From positions 1-33,102 of the forward strand of contig JADFQE010000016.1 of NCBI GenBank assembly GCA_022561985.1: 33,102 nucleotides of DNA. The letters run 5' to 3'. Origin of the DNA: Chloroflexota bacterium (GTDB taxonomy: Bacteria; Chloroflexota; Dehalococcoidia; Lucifugimonadales; Australimonadaceae). The notes beneath the pieces were generated by a model. The model made no database searches and was not told the origin of the DNA. It saw nothing but the letters and a program-made list of their open reading frames with translations. A program made the position numbers and the translations under genes. Shown one piece after another: positions 15,545-25,708 of this stretch. Numbering within the stretch: the stretch's first letter is position 1; each line of letters begins with the position of its first letter.

Positions 15545-16009
15545 ATGCGCATCGCCCTCGGAGCAGACCACGCTGGGTTCGAGCTGCGGGACAATATCGC
15601 CCGCGTGCTCGCCGACCTCGGCCACGACGTCGAGGACATGGGCGCCCACACCTACGACCCGCAGGACGACTACCCGGACTTCGCACGCCTCGTGGCCACA
15701 GCCGTGGCCGACGGGTCCGTCGAGCGCGGGGTGCTGGTCTGCGGCAGCGGGGTGGGCGCCAGCGTCGCGGCCAACAAGGTCGTCGGCGTGCGTGCGGCCA
15801 TGTGCCACGATACCTACTCCGCGCACCAGGGCGTCGAGCACGACGACATGAACGTGCTGTGCATGGGCGCCCGCGTGATCGGCGAGGAGCTCGCCCGGGA
15901 GGTCGTCACGTCCTTCCTCGGCGCGGCGTTCTCGGGCGAGGAGCGCCACGTGCGGCGCGTGGCCAAGATCAAGGCGATGGAGTCGGCGCAGATCTCCACT
16001 GCGCCCTAG
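15545..16009 (+). CDS. rpiB: Ribose-5-phosphate isomerase B
   Basis: A 154-residue RpiB/LacAB-family isomerase converting ribulose 5-phosphate to ribose 5-phosphate. The N-terminal ALGADHAGFELR carries the substrate-binding Asp-His pair (8-9). The catalytic base Cys66 sits in LVCGSGVGASVAANKV, and EHDDMNVLCMGARVIG is the conserved later loop. GGGAG precedes the ATG by about nine bases. It is the first gene of a plus-strand set with tal, gnd and pgl. Its TAG stop forms part of a small hairpin (16007-16022) just before the tal ribosome site. Length is normal for the family. Confidence 0.96.
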   Translation: MRIALGADHAGFELRDNIARVLADLGHDVEDMGAHTYDPQDDYPDFARLVATAVADGSVERGVLVCGSGVGASVAANKVVGVRAAMCHDTYSAHQGVEHDDMNVLCMGARVIGEELAREVVTSFLGAAFSGEERHVRRVAKIKAMESAQISTAP

Positions 16010-16022
16010 GGCCCAGGCCCTA
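16007..16022. terminator. Stop-codon hairpin between rpiB and tal
   Basis: TAGGGCC and GGCCCTA are complementary, with the rpiB stop codon as the left end. The tal Shine-Dalgarno (AAGGAGGT) follows four bases later. It is too small to be a convincing terminator in an operon and may tune mRNA stability or tal translation. Confidence 0.35.
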
Positions 16023-16037
16023 ACGAAGGAGGTCCCC

Positions 16038-17159
16038 ATGGGCGAGAACACGGTCACACGCATCCAAGAGCTCGGGCAGTCGGTCTGGATCGACCACATC
16101 CGCAGGAGCATGCTGACGACCGGCGAGCTGGGTGCGCTGGTCCGCCAAGGCATCACCGGGCTCACCTCCAACCCCACCATCTTCGAGAAGGCCGTCTCCG
16201 GCAGCACCGACTACGACGAAGCCCTCCTGGAGATGAGCCGCGCAGGAAAGTCCCCAGCCGAGGTCTTCGAGGCATTGGCCGTCGAGGACATCCAGGACGC
16301 CGCGGACATCCTGCGTGGCGTGTACGACCGGACGGACGGGGCGGACGGCTACGTCTCCATCGAGCTGCCGCCACCGCTCGCGCACGACCGGCGCGCGACG
16401 CTTGCCGAGGCGCGGCGTCTCTCCGCCAGCGTCGGCCGTCCCAACGCGCTCATCAAGGTCCCGGCGACCCCCGAGGGCATCAAGGCGGTCCGCACCCTCA
16501 TCGCCGAGGGGATCAACGTCAACGTGACGCTCATCTTCTCCCTCGATTCCTACCGGACCGTCATGGAGGCCTACCTGCGCGGCCTGGAGCAGCGGGCGAG
16601 CCAGGGCGGCGACCTGCGGGTCGCGTCGGTCGCGTCGTTCTTCGTGAGCCGCGTCGACTCCGCTGTCGACCCCTTGTTACGGGCGCTGGCCGCCGGTGGC
16701 GACGCATCCGCGCTGGACCTGCTGGGCACGGCGGCGGTGGCCAACGCACGCGCGGCATACGCCCTGTTCAAGACCGAGTTCGGCGGCGAGCGGTTCGCCA
16801 GCCTCAGGGCCAAGGGCGCACGCGTCCAGCGGCCGCTGTGGGCGAGCACCAGCACCAAGGACCCCGCGTACTCCGATACGATGTACGTCGACAGCCTCAT
16901 CGGGCCCGACACCGTCAACACGATGCCGCCCCAAACCCTCGATGCCGTCTTGGACCACGGCGTGGTGGCTCCGGCGCTCGACGGCACCGGCCCGAGCGCG
17001 GAGCAGACCCTCGACGCGCTCACCGCGGCCGGCATCGACATGGCCGAGGTGACCGAGAAGCTGCTGCGCGACGGCGTCGCCGCCTTCGCCGACTCCTACG
17101 ATGCGGTGCTGGCAAGCGTCGAGTCGAAGTGCGGCGAGCTGGCCCAGGCGGCATCGTAG
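16038..17159 (+). CDS. tal: Transaldolase
   Basis: A 373-residue transaldolase of the longer (TalB-unlike, Tal/PGI-type) group, moving a three-carbon unit between sugar phosphates in the non-oxidative pentose phosphate pathway. The Schiff-base lysine is K140 in NALIKVPAT. Other family segments are GITGLTSNPTIFEKAV (about 38-53), INVNVTLIFSLDSY, RVASVASFFVSRVD and the WASTSTKDPAYSDTMYVD block. AAGGAGGT lies five bases before the ATG, the best ribosome site in the cluster. It sits between rpiB and gnd, consistent with one operon. Confidence 0.96.
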   Translation: MGENTVTRIQELGQSVWIDHIRRSMLTTGELGALVRQGITGLTSNPTIFEKAVSGSTDYDEALLEMSRAGKSPAEVFEALAVEDIQDAADILRGVYDRTDGADGYVSIELPPPLAHDRRATLAEARRLSASVGRPNALIKVPATPEGIKAVRTLIAEGINVNVTLIFSLDSYRTVMEAYLRGLEQRASQGGDLRVASVASFFVSRVDSAVDPLLRALAAGGDASALDLLGTAAVANARAAYALFKTEFGGERFASLRAKGARVQRPLWASTSTKDPAYSDTMYVDSLIGPDTVNTMPPQTLDAVLDHGVVAPALDGTGPSAEQTLDALTAAGIDMAEVTEKLLRDGVAAFADSYDAVLASVESKCGELAQAAS

Positions 17160-17210
17160 AGCCGGATAGTCTTGCCGTGAGTCTGCAGCCGTGAGTCTGA
17201 CGGAGGTCCC

Positions 17211-18119
17211 ATGGATATCGGTATGATCGGGATGGGCCGCATGGGCGGCAGCATGGCCGAGCGCATCCGCAAAGGCGGCCACCGGGTCGTCGGGTACGAC
17301 CGCGACCCGGACACGCGCACGGCGGCCGCGGCGCGCGGCCTGGAGGTCGCCGACAGCCTCGAGCACCTGGTGGAGATGCTGCCCAAGCCCCGCGCTGTCT
17401 GGGTGATGGTGCCGTCGGGCAACCCGACGGAGGCGACCATCTCGGCGCTCGCCGATGTCCTCGACGCGGGCGACGTCGTGGTCGACGGCGGGAACTCGAA
17501 CTACAAGGACACCATGCGGAGGGCCGCGACTCTCCAGACCAAGGGCGTCCGCATGATCGACGCCGGCGTGAGCGGCGGCATCTGGGGACTCGCCGAAGGC
17601 TACTGCCTGATGGTGGGGGGCGACGAGGACGCGATCGCGGCCGTCGACCCGGTCTTCCGGACGCTGGCGCCCTCGCCGGAGCTGGGATACGCGCGCATGG
17701 GCGCCGTGGGCTCCGGCCACTTCGTGAAGATGGTCCACAACGGCATCGAGTACGGGCTCATGCAAGCCTACGCCGAGGGCTTCGAGCTGCTGAAGGCCAA
17801 GGAGCAGTTCGGGCTGGACGTGGCGCAGATCTCGGAGCTGTGGCGCCACGGCAGCGTGGTCCGCTCCTGGCTCCTGGACCTCACGGCGGCCGCGCTCAGC
17901 GACGACGCGGACCTCACCGGCATCGAGCCGTGGGTCGAGGACTCCGGCGAGGGACGCTGGGCCGTGGAGGAGTCGGTGGAGCTCGCGGTCCCGCTTCCCG
18001 TGATCTCCATCGCCCTCCAGGCACGCTTCCGCTCGCGCCAGGAGGCCGCCTTCGGCTTCAAGCTCCTGGCGGCGATGCGCAACCAGTTCGGCGGGCATGC
18101 AGTCCGCCGCTCGGATTAG
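17211..18119 (+). CDS. gnd: 6-phosphogluconate dehydrogenase, decarboxylating (short form)
   Basis: A 302-residue enzyme oxidising and decarboxylating 6-phosphogluconate to ribulose 5-phosphate. The Rossmann motif is IGMIGMGRMGGSMAERI (about 3-19), with D30 in VGYDRDPD where the cofactor ribose binds. VVDGGNSNYKDT, DAGVSGGIWG and GHFVKMVHNGIEYGLMQAYAEG carry the substrate and catalytic residues (Lys and Asn of FVKMVHN). The short length is typical of the form often using NAD. The basis for cofactor choice is family knowledge only. GGAGGT lies four bases upstream of the ATG. It follows tal by 51 bases. Confidence 0.95.
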   Translation: MDIGMIGMGRMGGSMAERIRKGGHRVVGYDRDPDTRTAAAARGLEVADSLEHLVEMLPKPRAVWVMVPSGNPTEATISALADVLDAGDVVVDGGNSNYKDTMRRAATLQTKGVRMIDAGVSGGIWGLAEGYCLMVGGDEDAIAAVDPVFRTLAPSPELGYARMGAVGSGHFVKMVHNGIEYGLMQAYAEGFELLKAKEQFGLDVAQISELWRHGSVVRSWLLDLTAAALSDDADLTGIEPWVEDSGEGRWAVEESVELAVPLPVISIALQARFRSRQEAAFGFKLLAAMRNQFGGHAVRRSD

Positions 18120-18121
18120 CC

Positions 18122-18856
18122 GTGGGGGGCATCCGCACCTTCGACGCCCCCGACGAGCTGACGGCCGCGGCCGCCGACCTGGTCCTGGACGCTGCGCGCG
18201 GGGCCGTCCGGGACCGGGGCCGCTTCACCTGGTGCCTCGCCGGCGGCAACACCCCCGCGATGCTCTACCGCAAGCTGGCGAGCGAGCCCTACGCCGCCCG
18301 CTTCCCCTGGGACCGAACCCACGTCTTCTGGGGTGACGAGCGATGGGTCCCCTCCGACGATCCGGACAACAACGCGAAGATGGCGCGCGAGGAGCTGCTC
18401 TCCCGCGTGCCGATACCGCAGGAGAACATCCGGCCCATCGCCACGGCGGGCATCGAGCCGGAGGCATCGGCCGCGGCAGCCGAGCGGGCGGTCCGCGCGC
18501 TGCTCGGCCCGGGCCTCCGGCCCGACCTCGTGCTCCTGGGCCTCGGCGAGGACGGGCACACCGCCTCGCTGTTCCCCGGCACCACCGCGCTGGGCGAGCG
18601 CACCGCGCTCTTCGCCGCGAACCGCGTGCCCATCCTCGACGCGTGGCGCATCACGGCGACGCTGCCCCTGCTGAACGCGGCGCGGCACATCGCGTTCCTG
18701 GTGACCGGCACCCCCAAGGCCCGCGCGCTGCGCCAGGTGCTCTTCCCCGGCGCCGAGACGATGGTGCTGCCGGCCTCGATGGTGCGGCCGACCGACGGCA
18801 AGCTCACGTGGCTGCTGGACCGCGAAGCCGCGTCGCTGCTGCCCCACACAGCCTAG
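18122..18856 (+). CDS. pgl: 6-phosphogluconolactonase
   Basis: A 244-residue member of the NagB/Pgl family, hydrolysing 6-phosphogluconolactone to the substrate of the preceding gnd product. Motifs are CLAGGNTPAMLYRKLA (about 37-52), DRTHVFWGDERWVPSDDPDNN (about 62-82) and the LLGLGEDGHTASLFPG catalytic loop. The GTG at 18122 begins three bases after the gnd stop; no separate ribosome site is visible, so it is probably translated by coupling. The open frame upstream is a shadow in gnd. glucose-6-phosphate dehydrogenase (zwf), usually beside pgl, is absent here. Confidence 0.95.
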   Translation: MGGIRTFDAPDELTAAAADLVLDAARGAVRDRGRFTWCLAGGNTPAMLYRKLASEPYAARFPWDRTHVFWGDERWVPSDDPDNNAKMAREELLSRVPIPQENIRPIATAGIEPEASAAAAERAVRALLGPGLRPDLVLLGLGEDGHTASLFPGTTALGERTALFAANRVPILDAWRITATLPLLNAARHIAFLVTGTPKARALRQVLFPGAETMVLPASMVRPTDGKLTWLLDREAASLLPHTA

Positions 18857-18948
18857 GGCTAGCACGTGCCTCGATCTGGCATGCTATGCTTCTGCTGGAA
18901 ATCACGAGCGGGCGTGTGCCGCACAGTCGCCTGCTGGAAGGACATGCT

Positions 18949-20178
18949 ATGACAGGGAAAAGATTCGGGCTACTCGCCGCCATCGGTGGGGTGATGGCCC
19001 TGGTACTGGTGGCCTGTGGCGCTGATCCCACGGCAACACCTACATCCGCGCCAGCCGCCCCGCCGCCCGCGCAGGCGACGCCCACGCCCGACGCGGTCGC
19101 CCTGTTCCAGGCCGAGTGGGATGCGCTGATCGAAGCCGCGCAGGAGGAGGGTGAACTGACCATAGCGTTCGGAGGGGGGGCCGGGCGCAACTACCGCCCC
19201 ATAACCGACTTCTTCAGCGAGAAGTTCGGCATCGATGTGGTCATCGCCACCGGTGGCGGCGCCGCGCATGTCGATCGCGTGTTGGCTGAGCAGATCAATG
19301 GGCGCTACCTGGTGGACGCCATGTACTCGGGTCCAACGCCGTTCACCGCGCGGATGATCCCGGCGAACGCGCTCATCCCCATCGCGGACCTGTTCATCCA
19401 CCCTGAGGTGACCGACCTGTCCCTGTGGTACAAGGGGAAGCACTGGTACTCGGACCCGCCACAACAGTTCGTCTTCGCCTTTGCCGCATCGGCAGGCCCA
19501 GAGAACATGGGTATGCAGTACAACACGGACCTCGTTAGCCAAGAGGACATCGACGCCATGAACTCGGTGTTCGACTTCCTCGACCCGAAGTGGAAGGGGA
19601 AGATCGTTTCGCATAGTCCCGTTCGGGGTGGATCGAGCGGAACGTATTTCAAGGCGTACGTCCACCCGGACATCGGCCCGGAATGGATAGACAGGTTCCT
19701 CTCGCCGGAATTGGATGTGCTCTTCACCGAGGACACGCGGTTCATCACCGACGCTATCGCCAAAGGCAAATACTCGATGGCTGTCGCCGCCGGCGGCTTG
19801 CAGGACCTCGAGGCGCTGGCCACCCTGGGCGTGCCGGTCAAGAAGCTCGTCAAGGAGTTCAAGGAGGGCGGGAGCCTGAGCTCGACGTCCAGCACGCACA
19901 ACGTGGTGGTCCCGATAAACCAGCCCCATCCGAATGCCACAAAGCTCTGGATCAACTGGTTCCTCTCGCAGGAAGGCCAGACGCTCACGCACACGATCGT
20001 GGAGGTGCTCGGAGAGCCGACGTTCCGCGTGGATGTGACCGACTGGGGCAAGACGAACCCGCTGGATCGCCGAGTGGAAGGGAAGTCGTACTACTCCTTC
20101 GGCACGAACCCAGAGCTCGTTGCGAAGAGGCAGGAGGCGGGCGCCTACGTGACCGCCGTGTGGGATGCGCGCCCCTAG
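18949..20178 (+). CDS. ABC transporter substrate-binding lipoprotein (family 1 / iron-type)
   Basis: A 409-residue periplasmic-type binding protein. It has a lipoprotein signal (GGVMALVLVAC, Cys23), a Thr/Pro/Ala linker to about 48, and then a type II binding fold with EEGELTIAFGGGAGRNYRPI, FFSEKFGIDVVIATG, an FDFLDPKWKGKIV segment and TKLWINWFLSQEGQ near the end. These resemble Fe3+/carbohydrate family 1 binding proteins. AAGGA lies about seven bases before the ATG at 18949; the open frame upstream to 18343 is antiparallel noise over pgl. No permease or ATPase gene is adjacent, so it is an orphan in this window. Third positions look less GC-rich than in the PPP genes. Confidence 0.9.
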   Translation: MTGKRFGLLAAIGGVMALVLVACGADPTATPTSAPAAPPPAQATPTPDAVALFQAEWDALIEAAQEEGELTIAFGGGAGRNYRPITDFFSEKFGIDVVIATGGGAAHVDRVLAEQINGRYLVDAMYSGPTPFTARMIPANALIPIADLFIHPEVTDLSLWYKGKHWYSDPPQQFVFAFAASAGPENMGMQYNTDLVSQEDIDAMNSVFDFLDPKWKGKIVSHSPVRGGSSGTYFKAYVHPDIGPEWIDRFLSPELDVLFTEDTRFITDAIAKGKYSMAVAAGGLQDLEALATLGVPVKKLVKEFKEGGSLSSTSSTHNVVVPINQPHPNATKLWINWFLSQEGQTLTHTIVEVLGEPTFRVDVTDWGKTNPLDRRVEGKSYYSFGTNPELVAKRQEAGAYVTAVWDARP

Positions 20179-20206
20179 CTGGAGTTCGCGCAGAGGTTGT
20201 TGACAG

Positions 20207-20269
20207 GTGAGGAGCCTCGCTGTTGCTGTTGATGTGAACGAAACATCGCAGCGGCAGGAGGCTCCTCAC
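20207..20269 (+). repeat. Long imperfect hairpin downstream of the substrate-binding protein gene
   Basis: GTGAGGAGCCTC (20207-20218) and GAGGCTCCTCAC (20258-20269) are a perfect 12-bp inverted repeat. The interior continues the stem through G-U wobbles and one bulge to a loop gaacgaa, giving about 26-27 pairs. The wobbles pair only in plus-strand RNA. No T-tract follows. It could be a 3' RNA structure or the folded end of a mobile element. Confidence 0.6.
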
Positions 20270-20288
20270 AGCCCATCGTAACGCACGG

Positions 20289-20354
20289 CTGACCTCCATC
20301 ACCCGTAGGGAGTTCGTCCGCAGTGCTGGCGCAGGCCATGCTCAACCGGTATGA
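20289..20354 (+). pseudogene. Possible remnant of a Tat-exported protein gene (leader only)
   Basis: Reading from CTG at 20289 gives TSITRREFVRSAGAGHAQPV and then a TGA. The TRREFVRSAGAG string is like a twin-arginine signal peptide, but the start codon is CTG instead of ATG and the mature protein is missing. Downstream to 20434 there is no recognisable continuation. It may be a decayed gene start or chance. Confidence 0.35.
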
Positions 20355-20434
20355 CCGTGTGGACGTGCGCTACGACGCTGCCGGGCCCGTGCGCGTCGCA
20401 GTCCGGCGATCGGCCCCGGACGTTCCCCAAGCGG

Positions 20435-22708
20435 TTATGGCTCCCCCTGGCTTCTCTTCTCACGCAACGCACGAAGTACCTTCTCGGCCGTGATGGGTAG
20501 GTCCATGATGCGCACGCCGATGGCATCCGCGATGGCGTTGGCCACCGCCGGTGCCACGGGGGACAGAGAGGCTTCGCCGATGCCTTTGCCACCGTAGGGC
20601 AGCGGCCCCGGACCACCGCCCACCAGCACGGTGGCCAGCTCCGGCATGTCCTGGATGTTGGGGAACTTATAGTCCGCCAGATTGAGGGTGGAGATGTGGC
20701 CATCCTCACGGACCAGCTCCTCCATGAACGTGTACCCCACGCCCATGGCGAAGGCGCCGTTGATCTGACCCTGGTGGCCGATGGGGTTGAGGATGGTGCC
20801 CACGTCATGGGTCGTGATCAACTTGCGCAGATGCACCTGGCCCGTCTCCGTGTCCACCTCGACCTCGGCTATCTGGACGCAGAAGCTGTTGTATTGGGGA
20901 TGTCGCCGGTCTGGGTGGGACTCCGTCATGAGCTCCTGGCCAGAAGCGGTCACGGCCTTGGCGGCCAGGTCTGCCAGGGACATGCCGCTCTCCGGCTGGC
21001 CACGACGCGTGACCCTGCCCTGCTCCAGCACAACCTCCTCCTCGGGACACTCCAAGAGGTCGGCGGCCAGGCCCTTGAGCTTGTCCTTCATCTCCTGAGC
21101 GGCAGCGAGGGTGGCCCCCCCAGCCATATGCAAGACCCTTCCCGCACCGACCCCCGAGTCGTCCTCGAAGGCGTCGGTGTCCAGCTCCTTCAGAACCACT
21201 TCTTCCACGGGAATGGAGAGCTCCTCGGCCACGATCTGCCGGAGGACCACCTGGCTCCCCGTCCCCGTGTCCAAGACAGCGGTGAGGAGGGCGACGTGGC
21301 CCTGGCCATCCACGGTAATGACGGCGTTGGTGATCCCTGTGCCGGGCGCCCGCTGGGCCAGGGACATGCCCCGCCCCACGACCTTGCCGCCGCCGGCGAG
21401 GGGCTGGTCCCAGTGGGCTGCCGCGGCGGCCTTCTTGAGGGTCTCCTCCCCCTTCACCTCTTTATATCCGACGGGGTTCAGACCCTCGTAGAGGTAAGCT
21501 TCATCACTGTGAATCACGTTTTTCGCACGGAACTCGTAGGGGTCCCACCCCATCTCTTTGGCGATCATGTCCAGATGGGACTCCAAGGCAAAGAGGATCG
21601 AGGCTTCGCCGGGCGCGCGCATGTGCCCGCAGGGCACGCCGTTGGTGTAGACCATGTGGGCGATGAGGTGCATGTGGGGGATGCGGTAGCAGCCCCCCGC
21701 GAAGCGGACGCCGGTCAGGCCCAATGTGGGGGTATATCCGCCGTAGGCCCCGGCGTTGAAGACCATCTCGGTGCGGCGGGCCCACATGCGCCCATCCTTC
21801 TTCACCCCTGTCCTCACGGTGATCACCCCAGCATGGCGCGGGTTTGCCGCCAGCAGCTCCTCGTAGTAGCTCATGAGCATCTTCACCGGCCGTCCTGAAA
21901 CACGCGCCAGGTGATAGCAGATGGGCCCATCCATGAAAGAGCCCTTGCCGCCATAGTCACCGCCAATGAAGGTCGGGTGCACGACGATACGGTCTTGGGG
22001 CAGGTCGGCCACGAGGGCCAGCTGGCGCTTGAGGTTGTAGGGGCTCTTGTTGGTGGCCCAGATCTGGACACGGCCGCTATCGTCGATCTCCACGAGACAG
22101 CCGTGGGGTTCCATGTACCCCTGGTGCATGAGCTGGGTGGTGAAGGTGTGCTCGAAAACCAAGTCGGACTCGGCGAACCCCCGGTCTACGTCCCCGTGGC
22201 TTCTATGGGTTACCTCAAACACGTTGGTGGGCGCCAGGAACGGCTCGGGCAGGCCTTCGTAGCTGTTCAAGTCAGGGTGGAGTATGGGGGCCCCGGCCTT
22301 CATGGCTTCCAGGGGATCGAAGACTCCTGGAAGATCCTCGTATTCGACGTCGATGCGGTTCAGCGCCTCCATGGCGATATCTGGAGATTCGGCCGCGACG
22401 GCGGCCACCCTGTCCCCCACGAAGAGCACCCTATCCCGGACAAGCACCGGGGCGTCCCGGATGGAGCGGCCGACGAGCGTCGACGGCAGGTCATTGGCCG
22501 TGATGACCGCGAAGACCCCTGCCATGCTCTCCGCCCTGGAGGTGTCAATGTTCACGATGCGGGCGTGAGGGCGGTCGCTCCGCAGAATCTTGCCCCACAG
22601 CATCCCGGGGCGGGTGACATCCACTCCGAAGACCGCTTCTCCCGTCACCTTCTCCGGCCCATTGCTGAGGCCTGCGGACTTCCCCACTGCAGAGAACGAA
22701 GTAACCAT
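20435..22708 (-). CDS. Xanthine dehydrogenase/aldehyde oxidase-family molybdenum-binding subunit
   Basis: A 757-residue catalytic subunit of the xanthine oxidase family of molybdenum hydroxylases. The two domains are present: the N-terminal a/b hammerhead part (GEAVFGVDVTRPGMLWGKIL and onward) and the cofactor-binding part with FIGGDYGGKGSF, CGHMRAPGEASI, LDTGTGSQVVLRQI and the catalytic Glu712 in GKGIGEASLSP. These enzymes hydroxylate N-heterocycles, aldehydes or CO-type substrates, and normally work with FAD and [2Fe-2S] subunits, none of which is adjacent. GGAGG lies seven bases before the ATG. A -10-like TACAAT is at 22752-22757. Substrate unknown. Confidence 0.93.
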   Translation of the reverse strand: MVTSFSAVGKSAGLSNGPEKVTGEAVFGVDVTRPGMLWGKILRSDRPHARIVNIDTSRAESMAGVFAVITANDLPSTLVGRSIRDAPVLVRDRVLFVGDRVAAVAAESPDIAMEALNRIDVEYEDLPGVFDPLEAMKAGAPILHPDLNSYEGLPEPFLAPTNVFEVTHRSHGDVDRGFAESDLVFEHTFTTQLMHQGYMEPHGCLVEIDDSGRVQIWATNKSPYNLKRQLALVADLPQDRIVVHPTFIGGDYGGKGSFMDGPICYHLARVSGRPVKMLMSYYEELLAANPRHAGVITVRTGVKKDGRMWARRTEMVFNAGAYGGYTPTLGLTGVRFAGGCYRIPHMHLIAHMVYTNGVPCGHMRAPGEASILFALESHLDMIAKEMGWDPYEFRAKNVIHSDEAYLYEGLNPVGYKEVKGEETLKKAAAAAHWDQPLAGGGKVVGRGMSLAQRAPGTGITNAVITVDGQGHVALLTAVLDTGTGSQVVLRQIVAEELSIPVEEVVLKELDTDAFEDDSGVGAGRVLHMAGGATLAAAQEMKDKLKGLAADLLECPEEEVVLEQGRVTRRGQPESGMSLADLAAKAVTASGQELMTESHPDRRHPQYNSFCVQIAEVEVDTETGQVHLRKLITTHDVGTILNPIGHQGQINGAFAMGVGYTFMEELVREDGHISTLNLADYKFPNIQDMPELATVLVGGGPGPLPYGGKGIGEASLSPVAPAVANAIADAIGVRIMDLPITAEKVLRALREKRSQGEP

Positions 22709-23004
22709 GGATCCCCCTCCGGCTCACGTAGGCAGCCGTCTGCCGGAGGGCATTGTACCCTCCTGTCCCGCCTGAGCGAGCGTGACCAAGGAGTACGCCG
22801 GACCCCAAAGCTCAACCGCCCCATCCGTGGGCAGCTACGGCATCGGCGGCGCCGTTCCCGCTTCCCGCTTCCCGCAGACGAGTATCCGAGGGAGCGACCC
22901 GTAGCCTCACGCCGTCGGGGGTCCCGTTTACACGTCCGCGCGGGCCATGCTAAGGTGATCTGCGCCGTCTACCAGGCCGTGACCTGCGGGAGAACGGATC
23001 GACC
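22709..23004. promoter_or_regulatory. Divergent promoters between the molybdenum-subunit gene and glmS
   Basis: On the plus strand TTTACA (22927-22932), an 18-base spacer and TAAGGT (22951-22956) form a plausible glmS promoter with a 40-base leader. On the minus strand TACAAT (22757-22752) could serve the molybdenum subunit. A TTCCCGC triplet repeat lies near 22856-22875. I see no gene and no glmS ribozyme-like structure. Confidence 0.45.
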
Positions 23005-24837
<1,833 letters not shown>

Positions 24838-24843
<6 letters not shown>

Positions 24844-24886
24844 CAGGACGAATAGCTAAGGCGAATAGCAGGACGAATAACAGGCC
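24838..24886. repeat. Four 12-13 bp tandem repeats beginning at the glmS stop codon
   Basis: Units GAATAGCAGGAC, GAATAGCTAAGGC, GAATAGCAGGAC and GAATAACAGGCC run head to tail from the last glmS codon to the base before the next GTG. Units 1 and 3 are identical. The second unit puts another TAG in the glmS frame. This looks like replication slippage. Confidence 0.85.
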
Positions 24887-25708
24887 GTGGCTTCAGAACC
24901 CGCTCCCGTGACCCCGCTCTACGACGTGCACACGCACGTGCTGTTCGACATCGACGACGGCGCGAGCGACGAGCGGATGGCGCTCGACATGCTCCGCCTC
25001 GCCTCGGAGCGCGGCGTCACGGGGGTCGTCGCCACGCCGCACTCCCAAGACGTCCGCGAGCGCGGAGGCATGCCCACGCTCCAGGACCGCCTGGAGCGCA
25101 CCCGCGCGCTGCTCCGCGAGGCCGGCATCCCCATCGAGCTGCTGCCCGGCATGGAGGTCCACCTCATGCCGGACGTGCCGGAGCTGCTCGGGAGCGGCGA
25201 CTACATCCCGCTCAACGGGACGCATTATGTGCTGGTGGAGTTCGACTTCGTGCAGTGGGCGAGCTTCACCGACGAGGTCCTGTTCCAGATCTCCCTCGAC
25301 GGCTACGTTCCCCTGCTCGCCCACGTGGAGCGCATCGGACCGGTCCAGGAGCACCCGGAGCTGATCGAGGAGCTGGTGCGGCGCGGCTGCTTCGCGCAGG
25401 TCACCGCGGCAAGCCTCCTCGGCACCTTCGGCAAGAGGGCGCGGCGCACCGCCGAGGTCCTGATCGAGCGCGGCTGCGTGCACGTGATCGCATCGGACGC
25501 CCACCGGCCCGAGGGGAAGCGCGAGCCGCTGCTCGCCGCCGCCCGCGACCGGCTGGTCGAGCTTGCCGGCGAGGCCGCGGCCGAGGCCGCCCTCTACGCG
25601 AACCCCGCTGCGGTCGTGCGGGACGAGCCGCTCTCCCCCATCGAGCCACAGCCGCGCCGCCGGCGCTGGTGGTTCGGTCCCAAGAGCAAGCAGCGAGCGA
25701 GCGCCTAG
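24887..25708 (+). CDS. CpsB/CapC-type PHP-fold tyrosine phosphatase
   Basis: A 273-residue metal-dependent hydrolase of the PHP superfamily, like CpsB/YwqE protein-tyrosine phosphatases that dephosphorylate polysaccharide-export kinases. Metal ligands lie in YDVHTHVLFDIDDGASD (H15, H17), VVATPHSQD, LLPGMEVHL, LLAHVER and VIASDAHRPEG. The basic C-terminal tail (RRRRWWFGPKSKQR) could contact membrane or partner. A GTG at 24887 is used; a second GTG at 24908 is possible. No tyrosine kinase is in the window. The stop overlaps by four bases with the stop of the convergent membrane protein. Confidence 0.85.
   Translation: MASEPAPVTPLYDVHTHVLFDIDDGASDERMALDMLRLASERGVTGVVATPHSQDVRERGGMPTLQDRLERTRALLREAGIPIELLPGMEVHLMPDVPELLGSGDYIPLNGTHYVLVEFDFVQWASFTDEVLFQISLDGYVPLLAHVERIGPVQEHPELIEELVRRGCFAQVTAASLLGTFGKRARRTAEVLIERGCVHVIASDAHRPEGKREPLLAAARDRLVELAGEAAAEAALYANPAAVVRDEPLSPIEPQPRRRRWWFGPKSKQRASA

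Noticed and set aside
18343-18948. Upstream extension of the substrate-binding protein frame
   Set aside because: It overlaps pgl in another frame, is Arg/Ala/Pro-rich, and would bury the lipoprotein signal.
20200-20205. TTGACA as a -35 box after the binding-protein gene
   Set aside because: No acceptable -10 box at 16-19 bases, and no gene follows.
22709-23004. glmS ribozyme or riboswitch upstream of glmS
   Set aside because: I see no conserved ribozyme core or suitable pairing, and a normal promoter candidate with a short leader is present.
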